Shown here: piece after piece, positions 1 through 8,062 of the stretch
Position numbering within the stretch: the stretch's first letter is position 1
Layout of the letters: the number at the start of each line of letters is the position of its first letter
DNA from: an uncultured Bacillaceae bacterium
Lineage (GTDB): Bacteria > Bacillota > Bacilli > Bacillales > Amphibacillaceae
Assembly: GCA_945639745.1 (NCBI GenBank)
Contig: CALZEK010000053.1
Coordinates: 1-8,062, forward strand
Direction of reading: 5' to 3'
DNA length: 8,062 nucleotides
The notes under the pieces: generated by a model
Databases searched by the model: none
The model's input: the letters and a program-made list of their open reading frames with translations, nothing else
Told to the model about the DNA's origin: nothing
Translations under genes and position numbers: made by a program

Positions 1-61
1 GGCCCTAGTCACCCCCGTATTCCTCGGTGCTGCAGACGCTAGTTCAGGCACGTAGGGAGAC
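1..61. other. GC-rich leader not belonging to sufD; probable chimeric contig end
   Basis: Thirty-seven of the first 60 bases are G or C, while the DNA to the right is strongly AT-rich. In the sufD frame this stretch contains a TAG stop (53-55) and reads as residues unlike SufD. From about position 62 onward the frame reads as good SufD sequence without a break. The three forward frames all hold stops here; one reverse frame stays open across it, which is weak evidence for a fragment of another gene. The likeliest reading is an assembly or cloning chimera at the contig edge. A true rearrangement that truncates sufD is less likely because the rest of the operon is intact. Confidence 0.6.
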
Positions 62-2410
<2,349 letters not shown>

Positions 2411-2426
2411 AGTGTACGAAAAAATA

Positions 2427-2434
2427 TAAGGAGG
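2427..2434 (+). promoter_or_regulatory. Strong ribosome binding site of sufB
   Basis: TAAGGAGG sits 8 bases before ATG 2443, a nearly perfect match to the 16S rRNA 3' end. It decides the sufB start: the frame is open upstream to 2359, but that part overlaps sufU and has no comparable site. It is the strongest site in the suf operon. Confidence 0.85.
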
Positions 2435-2442
2435 TTTTTGAT

Positions 2443-3840
2443 ATGGCTAAAAACATGCCTGAAGTTGACAATTATAAGTATGGCTTTCAAGATAAAGATG
2501 TCTCTGTATTCCGTACTGAAAGAGGTTTAACAAAAGAAATTGTTGAAGAAATCTCTAATATGAAAAAAGAACCTAAATGGATGCTTGAAGAACGTCTTAA
2601 AGCACTTGAAATATTTTATGATAAGCCAATGCCACAATGGGGTGGAGATTTATCAGAATTAGATTTTGATGAAATTATTTATTACGTTAAACCATCAGAA
2701 AAACAAAGTAGATCATGGGATGAAGTTCCTGAAGAAATTAAAGAAACATTTGATCGCTTAGGAATTCCAGAAGCTGAGCAAAAATATCTTGCAGGTGTTT
2801 CTGCTCAATATGAATCAGAGGTTGTTTATCAAAGTTTAGAAAAAGACCTAGAAGAACTAGGGATTATTTTCTCAGACACGGATAGTGCTCTTCAAAATCA
2901 TGAAGAAATGTTTAGAGAGTATTTTGGTAAAGTTATTCCAGCATCAGATAATAAATTCTCTGCTTTAAATACAGCTGTATGGTCAGGTGGTTCATTCATC
3001 TATGTACCAAAAGGCGTTAAAGCAACTGCACCATTGCAAGCATATTTCAGAATTAACTCAGAAAACATGGGACAATTTGAAAGAACACTAATTATTGTAG
3101 ATGAAGATGCATCTGTTCATTACGTTGAAGGATGTACAGCACCAACATATACAACAAGTTCACTTCATAGTGCTGTTGTAGAAATATATGTTAAAAAGAA
3201 TGGATATTGTCGTTATACAACAATTCAAAACTGGTCGAATAACGTTTACAACTTAGTAACTAAACGTGCAACAGTTGATGAAGCTGGAACAATGGAGTGG
3301 ATTGATGGTAATATGGGATCAAAACTGACGATGAAGTATCCTTCAGTTATCCTAAAAGGTGATCATTCTCGTGGTGTAACGATTTCAATTGCTTTAGCAG
3401 GTAAAGGTCAGCACCAAGACGCTGGAGCTAAAATGCACCATATTGGAAAGAATACATCATCATCAATCGTTTCAAAATCTATTTCAAAAGATGGTGGAAA
3501 AGTATCATACCGTGGAATTGTATCATTTGGTCGTACTGCAGATGGTGCACGTGCAAACATTGAGTGTGACACGTTAATTATGGATGATATCTCAACATCA
3601 GATACAATTCCATATAATGAAATTTATAATGATAATGTATCACTTGAACACGAAGCAAAAGTTTCAAAAGTATCTGAAGAGCAACTATTCTATCTAATGA
3701 GCCGTGGATTAGAAGAACAAGAAGCAACAGATATGATTGTTATGGGCTTCATTGAGCCATTCACACGCGAACTACCAATGGAGTACGCTGTAGAAATGAA
3801 CAGACTAATGAGCTATGAAATGGAAGGTTCAATTGGTTAA
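2443..3840 (+). CDS. sufB: SufB, Fe-S cluster assembly scaffold subunit
   Basis: SufB is the cluster-building subunit of SufBC2D. From ATG 2443 the protein has 465 residues, the usual length in staphylococci. The N-terminal part (about 1-110) is the helical SufB-specific region, including the YKYGFQDKD and [15 protein letters not shown] stretches. The middle (about 160-400) is the right-handed beta-helix, beginning around [20 protein letters not shown]. Cys375 in [12 protein letters not shown] corresponds to the assembly cysteine (Cys405 in E. coli), and Glu404 lies 29 residues later, as Glu434 does in E. coli. Cys231 in VEGCTAP matches another conserved cysteine. The C-terminus shows the [11 protein letters not shown] and GFIEPF motifs that are also found in SufD. 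It lies 32 bases after sufU and is the last gene of the operon, followed by a terminator. No sign of damage. Confidence 0.97.
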   Translation: MAKNMPEVDNYKYGFQDKDVSVFRTERGLTKEIVEEISNMKKEPKWMLEERLKALEIFYDKPMPQWGGDLSELDFDEIIYYVKPSEKQSRSWDEVPEEIKETFDRLGIPEAEQKYLAGVSAQYESEVVYQSLEKDLEELGIIFSDTDSALQNHEEMFREYFGKVIPASDNKFSALNTAVWSGGSFIYVPKGVKATAPLQAYFRINSENMGQFERTLIIVDEDASVHYVEGCTAPTYTTSSLHSAVVEIYVKKNGYCRYTTIQNWSNNVYNLVTKRATVDEAGTMEWIDGNMGSKLTMKYPSVILKGDHSRGVTISIALAGKGQHQDAGAKMHHIGKNTSSSIVSKSISKDGGKVSYRGIVSFGRTADGARANIECDTLIMDDISTSDTIPYNEIYNDNVSLEHEAKVSKVSEEQLFYLMSRGLEEQEATDMIVMGFIEPFTRELPMEYAVEMNRLMSYEMEGSIG

Positions 3841-3853
3841 TAAATAAATTATC

Positions 3854-3892
3854 AACCACAAGTTACGATTTAATCGTAATTTGTGGTTTTTT
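3854..3892 (+). terminator. Intrinsic terminator of the suf operon
   Basis: A 16-bp stem (3854-3869 with 3873-3888, one G-T pair, TTA loop) is followed by a run of six T (3887-3892) that overlaps the end of the stem. It lies 13 bases past the sufB stop and closes the suf transcription unit. Confidence 0.92.
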
Positions 3893-3943
3893 CATTGTTT
3901 AGACAAAATTAAAGAAGTAATTGCTGTTTATTGAGTCAGTTAA

Positions 3944-3972
3944 TTGAGAAGTGAATAGCCGAAGAATATAAT
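3944..3972 (+). promoter_or_regulatory. Sigma-A promoter of the SDR gene
   Basis: TTGAGA (3944-3949) and a perfect TATAAT (3967-3972) are separated by 17 bases, the ideal spacing. Transcription should start near 3979, leaving a leader of roughly 35 bases before ATG 4016. A second TATAAT lies at 3978-3983 with no good -35 element. No leader structure was seen. Confidence 0.75.
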
Positions 3973-4015
3973 TGAAGTATAATGAAGTTAAATCAGACAA
4001 AAAAAGGTGATGTAA

Positions 4016-4777
4016 ATGAAACGTTTAAAAGACAAAGTGGCCATTATTACAGGTAGTGGAGCAGGAATTGGAAAAGGAATTGCTGAAACATACGCTAAAG
4101 AAGGTGCAAAAGTTGTTATTGCAGACTTTAATGAAGAAGCACTTAAGGCAACAGTTAAGGAATTATCTGATTCTGGATATGAGGCATTTGGTGTTGTTGT
4201 AAATGTTGCTAAAGAAAATGATATTGAAAAAATGTTTACAGAAACAATCGAAAAATATGGAAAAATTGACATTATTGTTAATAATGCAGGTGTTGGAGAT
4301 AATATGCAAGCTGCGGGTAATGTTGAAGATGATGTTTGGGAACGTGTTATGGCAATTAATGTAGATGGTGTGATGCGCATCACACGTAGAGCAATTCCCC
4401 ACTTCCAAGAAAATAAAGGTGGAGTAATTGTAAATATGGCATCTATTTCTGGTTTAACAGGAGGTCGTGGTGGTTTCACATATACAGCTGCAAAACATGC
4501 TGTTGTAGGAATGACAAAAAGCGTTGCATCACAATATGGTCCTGAAAATATTCGTTGTAATGCAATTGCGCCAGGCCAAATTCAAACTGGATTTGCTGCC
4601 GCAATGAAAAACATTGATAAATTTGGTATGGAACAAGCAACACGCGCTGTTAATTTAATCCCAAAACCAGGTGAAGTCAAAGATATCGCAAATATTGCTC
4701 TTTTCTTAGCTTCAGATGAATCAAGTTATATTAATGGTGTCACAATCACAGCAGATGATGGTTGGAGCGCTTATTAA
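4016..4777 (+). CDS. SDR-family NAD(H)-type oxidoreductase
   Basis: A classical short-chain dehydrogenase/reductase of 253 residues, the normal size. The Rossmann nucleotide-binding motif TGSGAGIG is at 12-19, and Asp37 at the end of strand beta-2 (IADF) suggests preference for NAD(H) over NADP(H). NNAG is at 89-92. The catalytic tetrad is Asn115, Ser143, Tyr156 and Lys160 (YTAAK). The APGQIQT stretch and the C-terminal GVTITADDGW are typical of the glucose-1-dehydrogenase/3-oxoacyl-ACP-reductase-like subgroup. The substrate cannot be read from sequence; acetoin/diacetyl, a sugar or another secondary alcohol are all possible. The ATG has an AAGGTGAT ribosome binding site just upstream (4004-4011). 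The gene stands alone, with its own promoter after the suf terminator and a terminator directly after it, so it is not part of the suf operon. Confidence 0.93.
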   Translation: MKRLKDKVAIITGSGAGIGKGIAETYAKEGAKVVIADFNEEALKATVKELSDSGYEAFGVVVNVAKENDIEKMFTETIEKYGKIDIIVNNAGVGDNMQAAGNVEDDVWERVMAINVDGVMRITRRAIPHFQENKGGVIVNMASISGLTGGRGGFTYTAAKHAVVGMTKSVASQYGPENIRCNAIAPGQIQTGFAAAMKNIDKFGMEQATRAVNLIPKPGEVKDIANIALFLASDESSYINGVTITADDGWSAY

Positions 4778-4781
4778 TCAC

Positions 4782-4811
4782 AAAATCCCACATATTAATA
4801 TGTGGGATTTT
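4782..4811. terminator. Bidirectional terminator between convergent genes
   Basis: A perfect 30-base palindrome (AAAATCCCACATAT and its complement around a TTAA-containing centre) has A-runs on the left and T-runs on the right. It therefore works as an intrinsic terminator in both directions. It starts 5 bases after the SDR stop and lies 9 bases beyond the stop of the convergent lipoprotein gene. Confidence 0.93.
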
Positions 4812-4819
4812 TAGTTTAA

Positions 4820-5470
4820 TTAATCAAAAGCCTTTTCCATTTCATCTAGTTGGTCTGGATAAATTAATTCATCAATGACTTCATTAGTCGACTCATCTTC
4901 GATAATAATTTTGATTTTATCTGTTTCAAGATCTTTACCATCAAATGCTTGATAAAACATACTCGTAAATCCAAGAGTCATGGTTGAAAATCCGTCAAAA
5001 CTGTTTTCAAAAGCAGTTTTATCTACCATCATTTTCATTTCTGTAAAATCATTATTATATGTGATATCTTTAATCGAAGTGAATTCATCATCTTCTTTAA
5101 TATCTTCAATGGTTTCAATCATCTCATCTTTCATGTCTGCCATCATATCCTTATGATCTTTTTTAGACATTTTTACTGTAATAGACCCATCATCATTTTG
5201 TGTGACGTCTGCATCATTATCCTCTGTTATTCCAGCCTCAATATCTCCATATTCATCCTCAGGAAAAAGTGAAGCAGGTAGAGTAAGTTCAACATTGAAA
5301 AGGCCTTTCTCAACGTTGATTCCTGATTCATCATCTGTTTCATTTTCATCAGCAATATCTTGGTTCTCAATTTCAGTTTGCTTTGATTTACCTTGCTTGT
5401 CATCTTCAGGAGATCCACAAGCGACAATAAAAGTAATTGAAAATAAAATTAAAAGTATTTTTTTCACCAT
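4820..5470 (-). CDS. Acidic lipoprotein of unknown function
   Basis: A 216-residue protein with a type II signal peptide: positive start (MVKK), hydrophobic core at about 5-16 and the lipobox IVAC with the lipidated Cys18, the only cysteine. It should be anchored to the outer face of the membrane. A low-complexity acidic linker (about 19-53) leads to a folded-looking part that begins near KGLFNVELTLPASLFPED (55-72). It continues through a Met/Asp/Lys-rich helical stretch (101-128) and an alternating C-terminal half ending in VIDELIYPDQLDEMEKAF. I have an impression that Firmicutes have a family of small lipoproteins with this ELTLPAS-type opening, but I cannot name a function. The ribosome binding site GAAGGG is 10 bases before the ATG. 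It is last in the minus-strand gene run, 62 bases after the DUF4064-type gene, and probably has its own promoter. Confidence 0.85.
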   Translation of the reverse strand: MVKKILLILFSITFIVACGSPEDDKQGKSKQTEIENQDIADENETDDESGINVEKGLFNVELTLPASLFPEDEYGDIEAGITEDNDADVTQNDDGSITVKMSKKDHKDMMADMKDEMIETIEDIKEDDEFTSIKDITYNNDFTEMKMMVDKTAFENSFDGFSTMTLGFTSMFYQAFDGKDLETDKIKIIIEDESTNEVIDELIYPDQLDEMEKAFD

Positions 5471-5500
5471 TTAAATTCATCCCTTCTAATAAATAAAAGT

Positions 5501-5534
5501 TAGCAAAGCTTTTAAATATTATAGCAATAGCTTT
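5501..5534 (-). repeat. Direct repeat flanking the -10 element of the lipoprotein gene
   Basis: On the minus strand AAAGCTATTGCTA (5534-5522) and AAAGCTTTGCTA (5512-5501) form an imperfect direct repeat 21 bases apart, about two helical turns. They lie either side of the -10 element; the upstream copy overlaps its first bases and the stop codon of the preceding gene. This could be a regulator binding site or chance in AT-rich DNA. Confidence 0.35.
5518..5526 (-). promoter_or_regulatory. Extended -10 promoter of the lipoprotein gene
   Basis: The minus strand reads TGCTATAAT (5526-5518), a perfect -10 hexamer with the TGN extension that can replace a -35 box. The hexamer at the -35 position (ATGATT) is poor. 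Transcription would start near 5511, about 40 bases before the ATG at 5470. Confidence 0.55.
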
Positions 5535-6021
5535 ACTTTAAATCATGGGAATGACTCTGTTCAGTTGTTAAATCAGGCTTATCAAGCGGATTTATTGGTT
5601 TAGTTGTCTTTCTTGCAAAGCCAACAATACCGGCAATTAAATAGAACAATGCAGGTAAAAAGCCAGCAAGTAAAGTGCTAATTGCAACAATGACCGCTGC
5701 AATAATCACTAAAAGACTAGCTGTTTTGGGTTTTTTATTACCAACAAAGCAGTAAATTGCAATAATACTAAGAATTAAGCTCACAATTAATAAAGCTAAA
5801 ACAATCCATCCAGCATTTTGGAAAGTTGTGATAATCATTTGGATATCACTGGAATTAATCGTAATGCCTTCATCTTGTGCGATTTGGAGAAACATGTTTT
5901 CAAAATCATTAATAAAAGCATTTGAATTAAATAAAGAAATACTAACGCCAACAAGAATAGCTCCTAAACTTGTTAAAATAAGACCAATTACTGTTAAAAC
6001 AATTTCAGCAGTTCGTTTCAA
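5533..6021 (-). CDS. DUF4064-type small membrane protein, TTG start
   Basis: A 162-residue integral membrane protein resembling the DUF4064 family of staphylococci and relatives; no function is known. There are four hydrophobic segments at about 6-30, 71-93, 100-122 and 123-137. A roughly 40-residue loop (31-70, FNSNAFINDFENMFLQIAQD) separates the first two, and the C-terminal tail is short and hydrophilic with HSHD near the end. The KRTAEIVLTVIG opening is typical of the family. The frame extends three codons upstream to a GTG at 6030, but that GTG overlaps the last base of the AAAGGAG ribosome binding site, so it cannot be used well. The TTG at 6021 lies 8 bases after that site and is the likely start. 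The gene follows sodC by 88 bases, separated by a strong hairpin. Confidence 0.83.
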   Translation of the reverse strand: MKRTAEIVLTVIGLILTSLGAILVGVSISLFNSNAFINDFENMFLQIAQDEGITINSSDIQMIITTFQNAGWIVLALLIVSLILSIIAIYCFVGNKKPKTASLLVIIAAVIVAISTLLAGFLPALFYLIAGIVGFARKTTKPINPLDKPDLTTEQSHSHDLK

Positions 6022-6029
6022 ATGAATCA

Positions 6030-6036
6030 CTCCTTT
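6030..6036 (-). promoter_or_regulatory. Ribosome binding site that sets the TTG start
   Basis: AAAGGAG on the minus strand, 8 bases before TTG 6021. It overlaps the in-frame GTG at 6030-6028, which excludes that codon as the efficient start. Confidence 0.75.
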
Positions 6037-6052
6037 ATAAAGTTCAAGTTAA

Positions 6053-6095
6053 AAGTACAGAATGTTAATAAATGATTATTAAACATTCTGTACTT
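6053..6095 (-). terminator. Long hairpin after sodC, probable weak terminator or attenuator
   Basis: Perfect 14-base arms (6053-6066 and 6082-6095), extended inward by five more pairs after a one-base bulge, leave a 4-base loop. On the minus strand the stem ends in only four T (6054-6051) before AACTTG, so the U-tract is weak. It lies 15 bases after the sodC stop. No clear promoter fits between it and the ribosome binding site of the next gene, so partial read-through is likely. It could also act as a 3' mRNA stabiliser. Confidence 0.7.
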
Positions 6096-6109
6096 CAAAT
6101 TATCTTAGT

Positions 6110-6721
6110 TTATTTAGGCTCTGCAATCACACCACATATAATTCGGTCTCCAGCATCACCTGCTGGTTGTGATTTATAATCATCGGTCCCAGCATGAATC
6201 ACAAATGACGTTCCATCTTTACTAAAGACAGTATTATCTGCTTCTTCATCTAAACTAATTTGATCTGTTGTAAATTCGATATCAACTTCACCATCATCTA
6301 CATCGATATTTTCAAAGTCACCGGCATGATGACCCTTATCTGCATGTTTACCATGCTCTTTATCGTGGGGATTATAGTGACCACCAGCTGATTCAAATTT
6401 TTCTTCAGGGTCACATATTCCTTTTTCATGAATATGAAAAGCGTGTTGTTTAGTATCTTTTGAAAAGCCATCACCTTTGATATGGATTTTTACACCATCA
6501 GTTTCTTGAATAAGTGTCGCTTCAGCAGCTTGATCACCATCAAGGTTACTTAAGGAAACAACAATCTCTTCTGAACTTTCATTACTTGCTTCCTCATCAG
6601 ATTTTTCAGTTGAGTTATCGCTTTCATTTTGATTTTTATCTGTTGAATCATTATTACCGCTACAAGCAGTAATCAATAGAGCAAGAATCATAATAAATAA
6701 TAAAGTTATCCATTTCTTCAT
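6110..6721 (-). CDS. sodC: Cu/Zn superoxide dismutase lipoprotein (SodC)
   Basis: Converts superoxide to hydrogen peroxide and oxygen outside the cell membrane. The 203-residue protein has a lipoprotein signal peptide (MKKW start, hydrophobic core to about 17, lipobox ITAC with Cys20), then a Ser/Asp/Glu/Asn-rich linker (21-52), then the SOD domain (about 53-201). Copper ligands His96 and His98 (FHIH), bridging His115 (SAGGHYNP) and His176 (FVIHAGTDD) are present. Zinc ligands are His115, His123, His132 and Asp135 (GHHAGD), with the same spacing as in the classical enzyme. Cys103 and Cys196 should form the structural disulfide, and Arg193 (GDRIICGV) matches the substrate-guiding arginine. The B. 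subtilis paralogue YojM lacks two copper ligands; this one lacks none, so activity is expected. The ribosome binding site GAGGGGATG lies about 8 bases before the ATG. A sigma-B-like promoter lies just upstream. Confidence 0.95.
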   Translation of the reverse strand: MKKWITLLFIMILALLITACSGNNDSTDKNQNESDNSTEKSDEEASNESSEEIVVSLSNLDGDQAAEATLIQETDGVKIHIKGDGFSKDTKQHAFHIHEKGICDPEEKFESAGGHYNPHDKEHGKHADKGHHAGDFENIDVDDGEVDIEFTTDQISLDEEADNTVFSKDGTSFVIHAGTDDYKSQPAGDAGDRIICGVIAEPK

Positions 6722-6750
6722 TCAATTCATCCCCTCTCATCTAACCCTCT

Positions 6751-6776
6751 ATAACCTGAATAGATTCTATTTAAAC
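6751..6776 (-). promoter_or_regulatory. Candidate sigma-B (general stress) promoter of sodC
   Basis: On the minus strand GTTTAA (6776-6771) is followed after 14 bases by GGTTAT (6756-6751). The sigma-B consensus of Bacillus and Staphylococcus is about GTTTAA-N12-15-GGGTAT, so there is a single mismatch at the -10. The position fits: transcription would begin near 6744, about 23 bases before the sodC ATG, with the ribosome binding site in between. No convincing sigma-A promoter was found in this 58-base gap. Confidence 0.5.
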
Positions 6777-6779
6777 ATA

Positions 6780-7967
6780 TTAATACTTATTTAGTATTTT
6801 AGATAAAGGATAAACGCCAAGACTTTGAAAAACCAAGGATAAAATAACAACTGAAAAACTAATTGAAATAATCGCATTTAAATGAAAACCTTCATTCAAT
6901 GAGAGTGTTAAAATTAAAAAGACAGACATGGTCCCTCTAATCCCTGACCAAGCGATAATTGCTGATTGTTTTAAATTAATATGTTCCCAATGCGAAAACA
7001 GCTTAAGTGAACTAACAACAACAATATATCTGATTAAAATTGACGCTATAAAAATTATAATCGCATAAAGCCAGTAGTCATGAAGTAAATATTTAGTTGC
7101 TTCAATACCTATTAATAAAAAGAGTAAACTAAGTAAAGTAGGTTCAATGACACCCCAAAAACCATTTAGTTTTTCAAGATAATGATCAGATTTATTTATG
7201 TGGTCAAATTCCCAAGATAATAATATGCCTGTTGTGACAGTAGCTAGCACGCCAGAAAAACCAAAATGTTCTGCCAAATGAAAACTACCATAAGCAGCAA
7301 TAATACTTAACATGACTTGATATTCACCTTCAAGAAAAAGATGTGTGGCTTTGCTTAAAAGCCACCCTGCGATAAGGCCAATAATTATCCCACCAATTGA
7401 AACAAACAAAAAAGATTGAATAAATGCGATTACTTGAAAGGATTCATTATTCAAATACATATTAAAAAGCACTGCGAATAAAACAATACTTGTGCCATCA
7501 TTTATCATTGATTCACCATCAACAATATTAGCAATATCAGGATTATCAGAAGAGCTTTTTAAAACAGATACGACAGAAACAGGGTCTGTAGGTGTTAAAA
7601 TTGCTGCGAGTAATAACGCAGCCACAAGCGATAAGTTAACAAAGAAAAAACCAATAAAATAAATAACAACCCCGAGTAGGACAACAGTAATCACAAGTCC
7701 GATTGTACTTAAATAAGCAATGATTCTTCGATGTTTAATTAATGCTTTTGCTGAAAATTGATAAGCTGAAATAAATAAAAGTGCCGGAAGAAAAATTGAA
7801 TAAATAACTTCATCACTTAATTTAATCGTTTGAAAATAAGGAATAAAAGATAAGGCGATACCTATAAGTAATAAAATAACAGGAACAGGTAAATTTTTTT
7901 GAATTATATCAAATGTATAAATCAAATAACCAATTATAAGTAAGAAGATAAGATGTTCAATAGTCAT
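6780..7967 (-). CDS. CPA1 (NhaP-type) Na+(K+)/H+ antiporter
   Basis: A 395-residue polytopic membrane protein, hydrophobic nearly throughout, with about 12-13 predicted membrane segments. It exchanges cytoplasmic Na+ (or K+) for external protons and so serves pH and salt homeostasis. Family hallmarks are LTPTDPVSV (124-132; Thr125 and Asp128 in the unwound helix), GESMINDGTSIVLF (151-164, with Glu152 and the Asn156-Asp157 pair of electroneutral CPA1 exchangers) and WSGIRGTMSV (340-349, with Arg344). The protein ends shortly after the last membrane segment, without the long cytosolic tail found in larger bacterial relatives such as NhaK. The start is well set by AAGGAGG (7981-7975), 7 bases before the ATG. 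sodC begins 58 bases downstream with no terminator between, so read-through from this gene into sodC is likely. Cation preference cannot be told from sequence. Confidence 0.93.
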   Translation of the reverse strand: MTIEHLIFLLIIGYLIYTFDIIQKNLPVPVILLLIGIALSFIPYFQTIKLSDEVIYSIFLPALLFISAYQFSAKALIKHRRIIAYLSTIGLVITVVLLGVVIYFIGFFFVNLSLVAALLLAAILTPTDPVSVVSVLKSSSDNPDIANIVDGESMINDGTSIVLFAVLFNMYLNNESFQVIAFIQSFLFVSIGGIIIGLIAGWLLSKATHLFLEGEYQVMLSIIAAYGSFHLAEHFGFSGVLATVTTGILLSWEFDHINKSDHYLEKLNGFWGVIEPTLLSLLFLLIGIEATKYLLHDYWLYAIIIFIASILIRYIVVVSSLKLFSHWEHINLKQSAIIAWSGIRGTMSVFLILTLSLNEGFHLNAIISISFSVVILSLVFQSLGVYPLSKILNKY

Positions 7968-7992
7968 TTTATAACCTCCTTCTCTATATTAG

Positions 7993-8020
7993 ATTATATC
8001 TTAATTTCTATAAAGATGAA
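7993..8020 (-). promoter_or_regulatory. Possible promoter of the antiporter gene
   Basis: A perfect TATAAT on the minus strand (7998-7993), preceded at 16 bases by TTCATC (8020-8015), a poor -35. A further TATAAT lies at 8057-8052, but its -35 would fall outside the window. The remaining 7982-8062 is very AT-rich non-coding DNA with no terminator or other feature visible. Confidence 0.4.
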
Positions 8021-8062
8021 TTAAAAATAAAATTAAAATAAAACTTGCATTATTATACATTA

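Noticed and set aside
3988..4479. 163-codon open frame on the minus strand opposite the SDR gene
   Set aside because: Ser/Thr/Pro-rich antisense shadow of an AT-rich coding region; no recognisable features.
5202..5474. 90-codon plus-strand frame opposite the acidic lipoprotein
   Set aside because: Ser-rich translation arises from the complement of Asp/Glu codons; the minus-strand gene has a signal peptide, lipobox and ribosome binding site.
6067..6082. Loop-proximal AATAATCATTT-like sequence resembling half of a Fur/PerR box
   Set aside because: Only one half matches the 7-1-7 pattern; the other half matches 3 of 7. The sequence lies inside the post-sodC hairpin, which explains its symmetry.
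6757..6770. 13-base palindrome AATAGATTCTATT downstream of the antiporter stop, considered as a terminator
   Set aside because: The stem is short and AT-rich without a T-run; it fits better as the spacer of the sigma-B-like promoter.

Overview
The window looks like chromosomal DNA of a low-GC Gram-positive bacterium, most likely a member of the Staphylococcaceae or a close relative. The evidence is the AT-rich sequence, strong AGGAGG-type ribosome binding sites, lipoboxes typical of Firmicutes, and a sufD-sufS-sufU-sufB gene order with SufU as the scaffold/sulfur-transfer protein. The proteins read like staphylococcal homologues. The genus cannot be fixed by eye.

Left half, + strand: the 3' part of the SUF iron-sulfur cluster operon. 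It holds the last 233 codons of sufD, then complete sufS, sufU and sufB, which overlap or are tightly spaced. It ends at a clear intrinsic terminator (3854-3892). SufS (cysteine desulfurase) passes sulfur to SufU, and SufB with SufD (and SufC, outside the window) assembles the cluster. A separate SDR-family NAD(H)-type oxidoreductase follows with its own sigma-A promoter (3944-3972). It ends at a perfect-palindrome terminator (4782-4811) that also serves the convergent genes.

Right half, - strand, in transcription order from the right edge: a CPA1/NhaP-type Na+(K+)/H+ antiporter, a Cu/Zn superoxide dismutase lipoprotein (sodC) with a complete set of metal ligands, a small four-helix DUF4064-type membrane protein that appears to start at TTG, and an acidic lipoprotein of unknown function. 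All four products sit in or on the membrane. sodC has a sigma-B-like promoter (GTTTAA-N14-GGTTAT) in front of it, a long hairpin follows sodC, and the terminal lipoprotein gene has an extended -10 promoter flanked by a 21-bp-phased direct repeat.

The first ~61 bases are GC-rich (37 of 60), carry an in-frame stop relative to sufD and do not read as SufD. They look like a chimeric or foreign contig end. No RNA genes, insertion sequences, CRISPR arrays or phage genes were seen. I found no convincing new multi-gene system; the best leads are the sodC regulation, the envelope lipoprotein, and the junction at the left edge.
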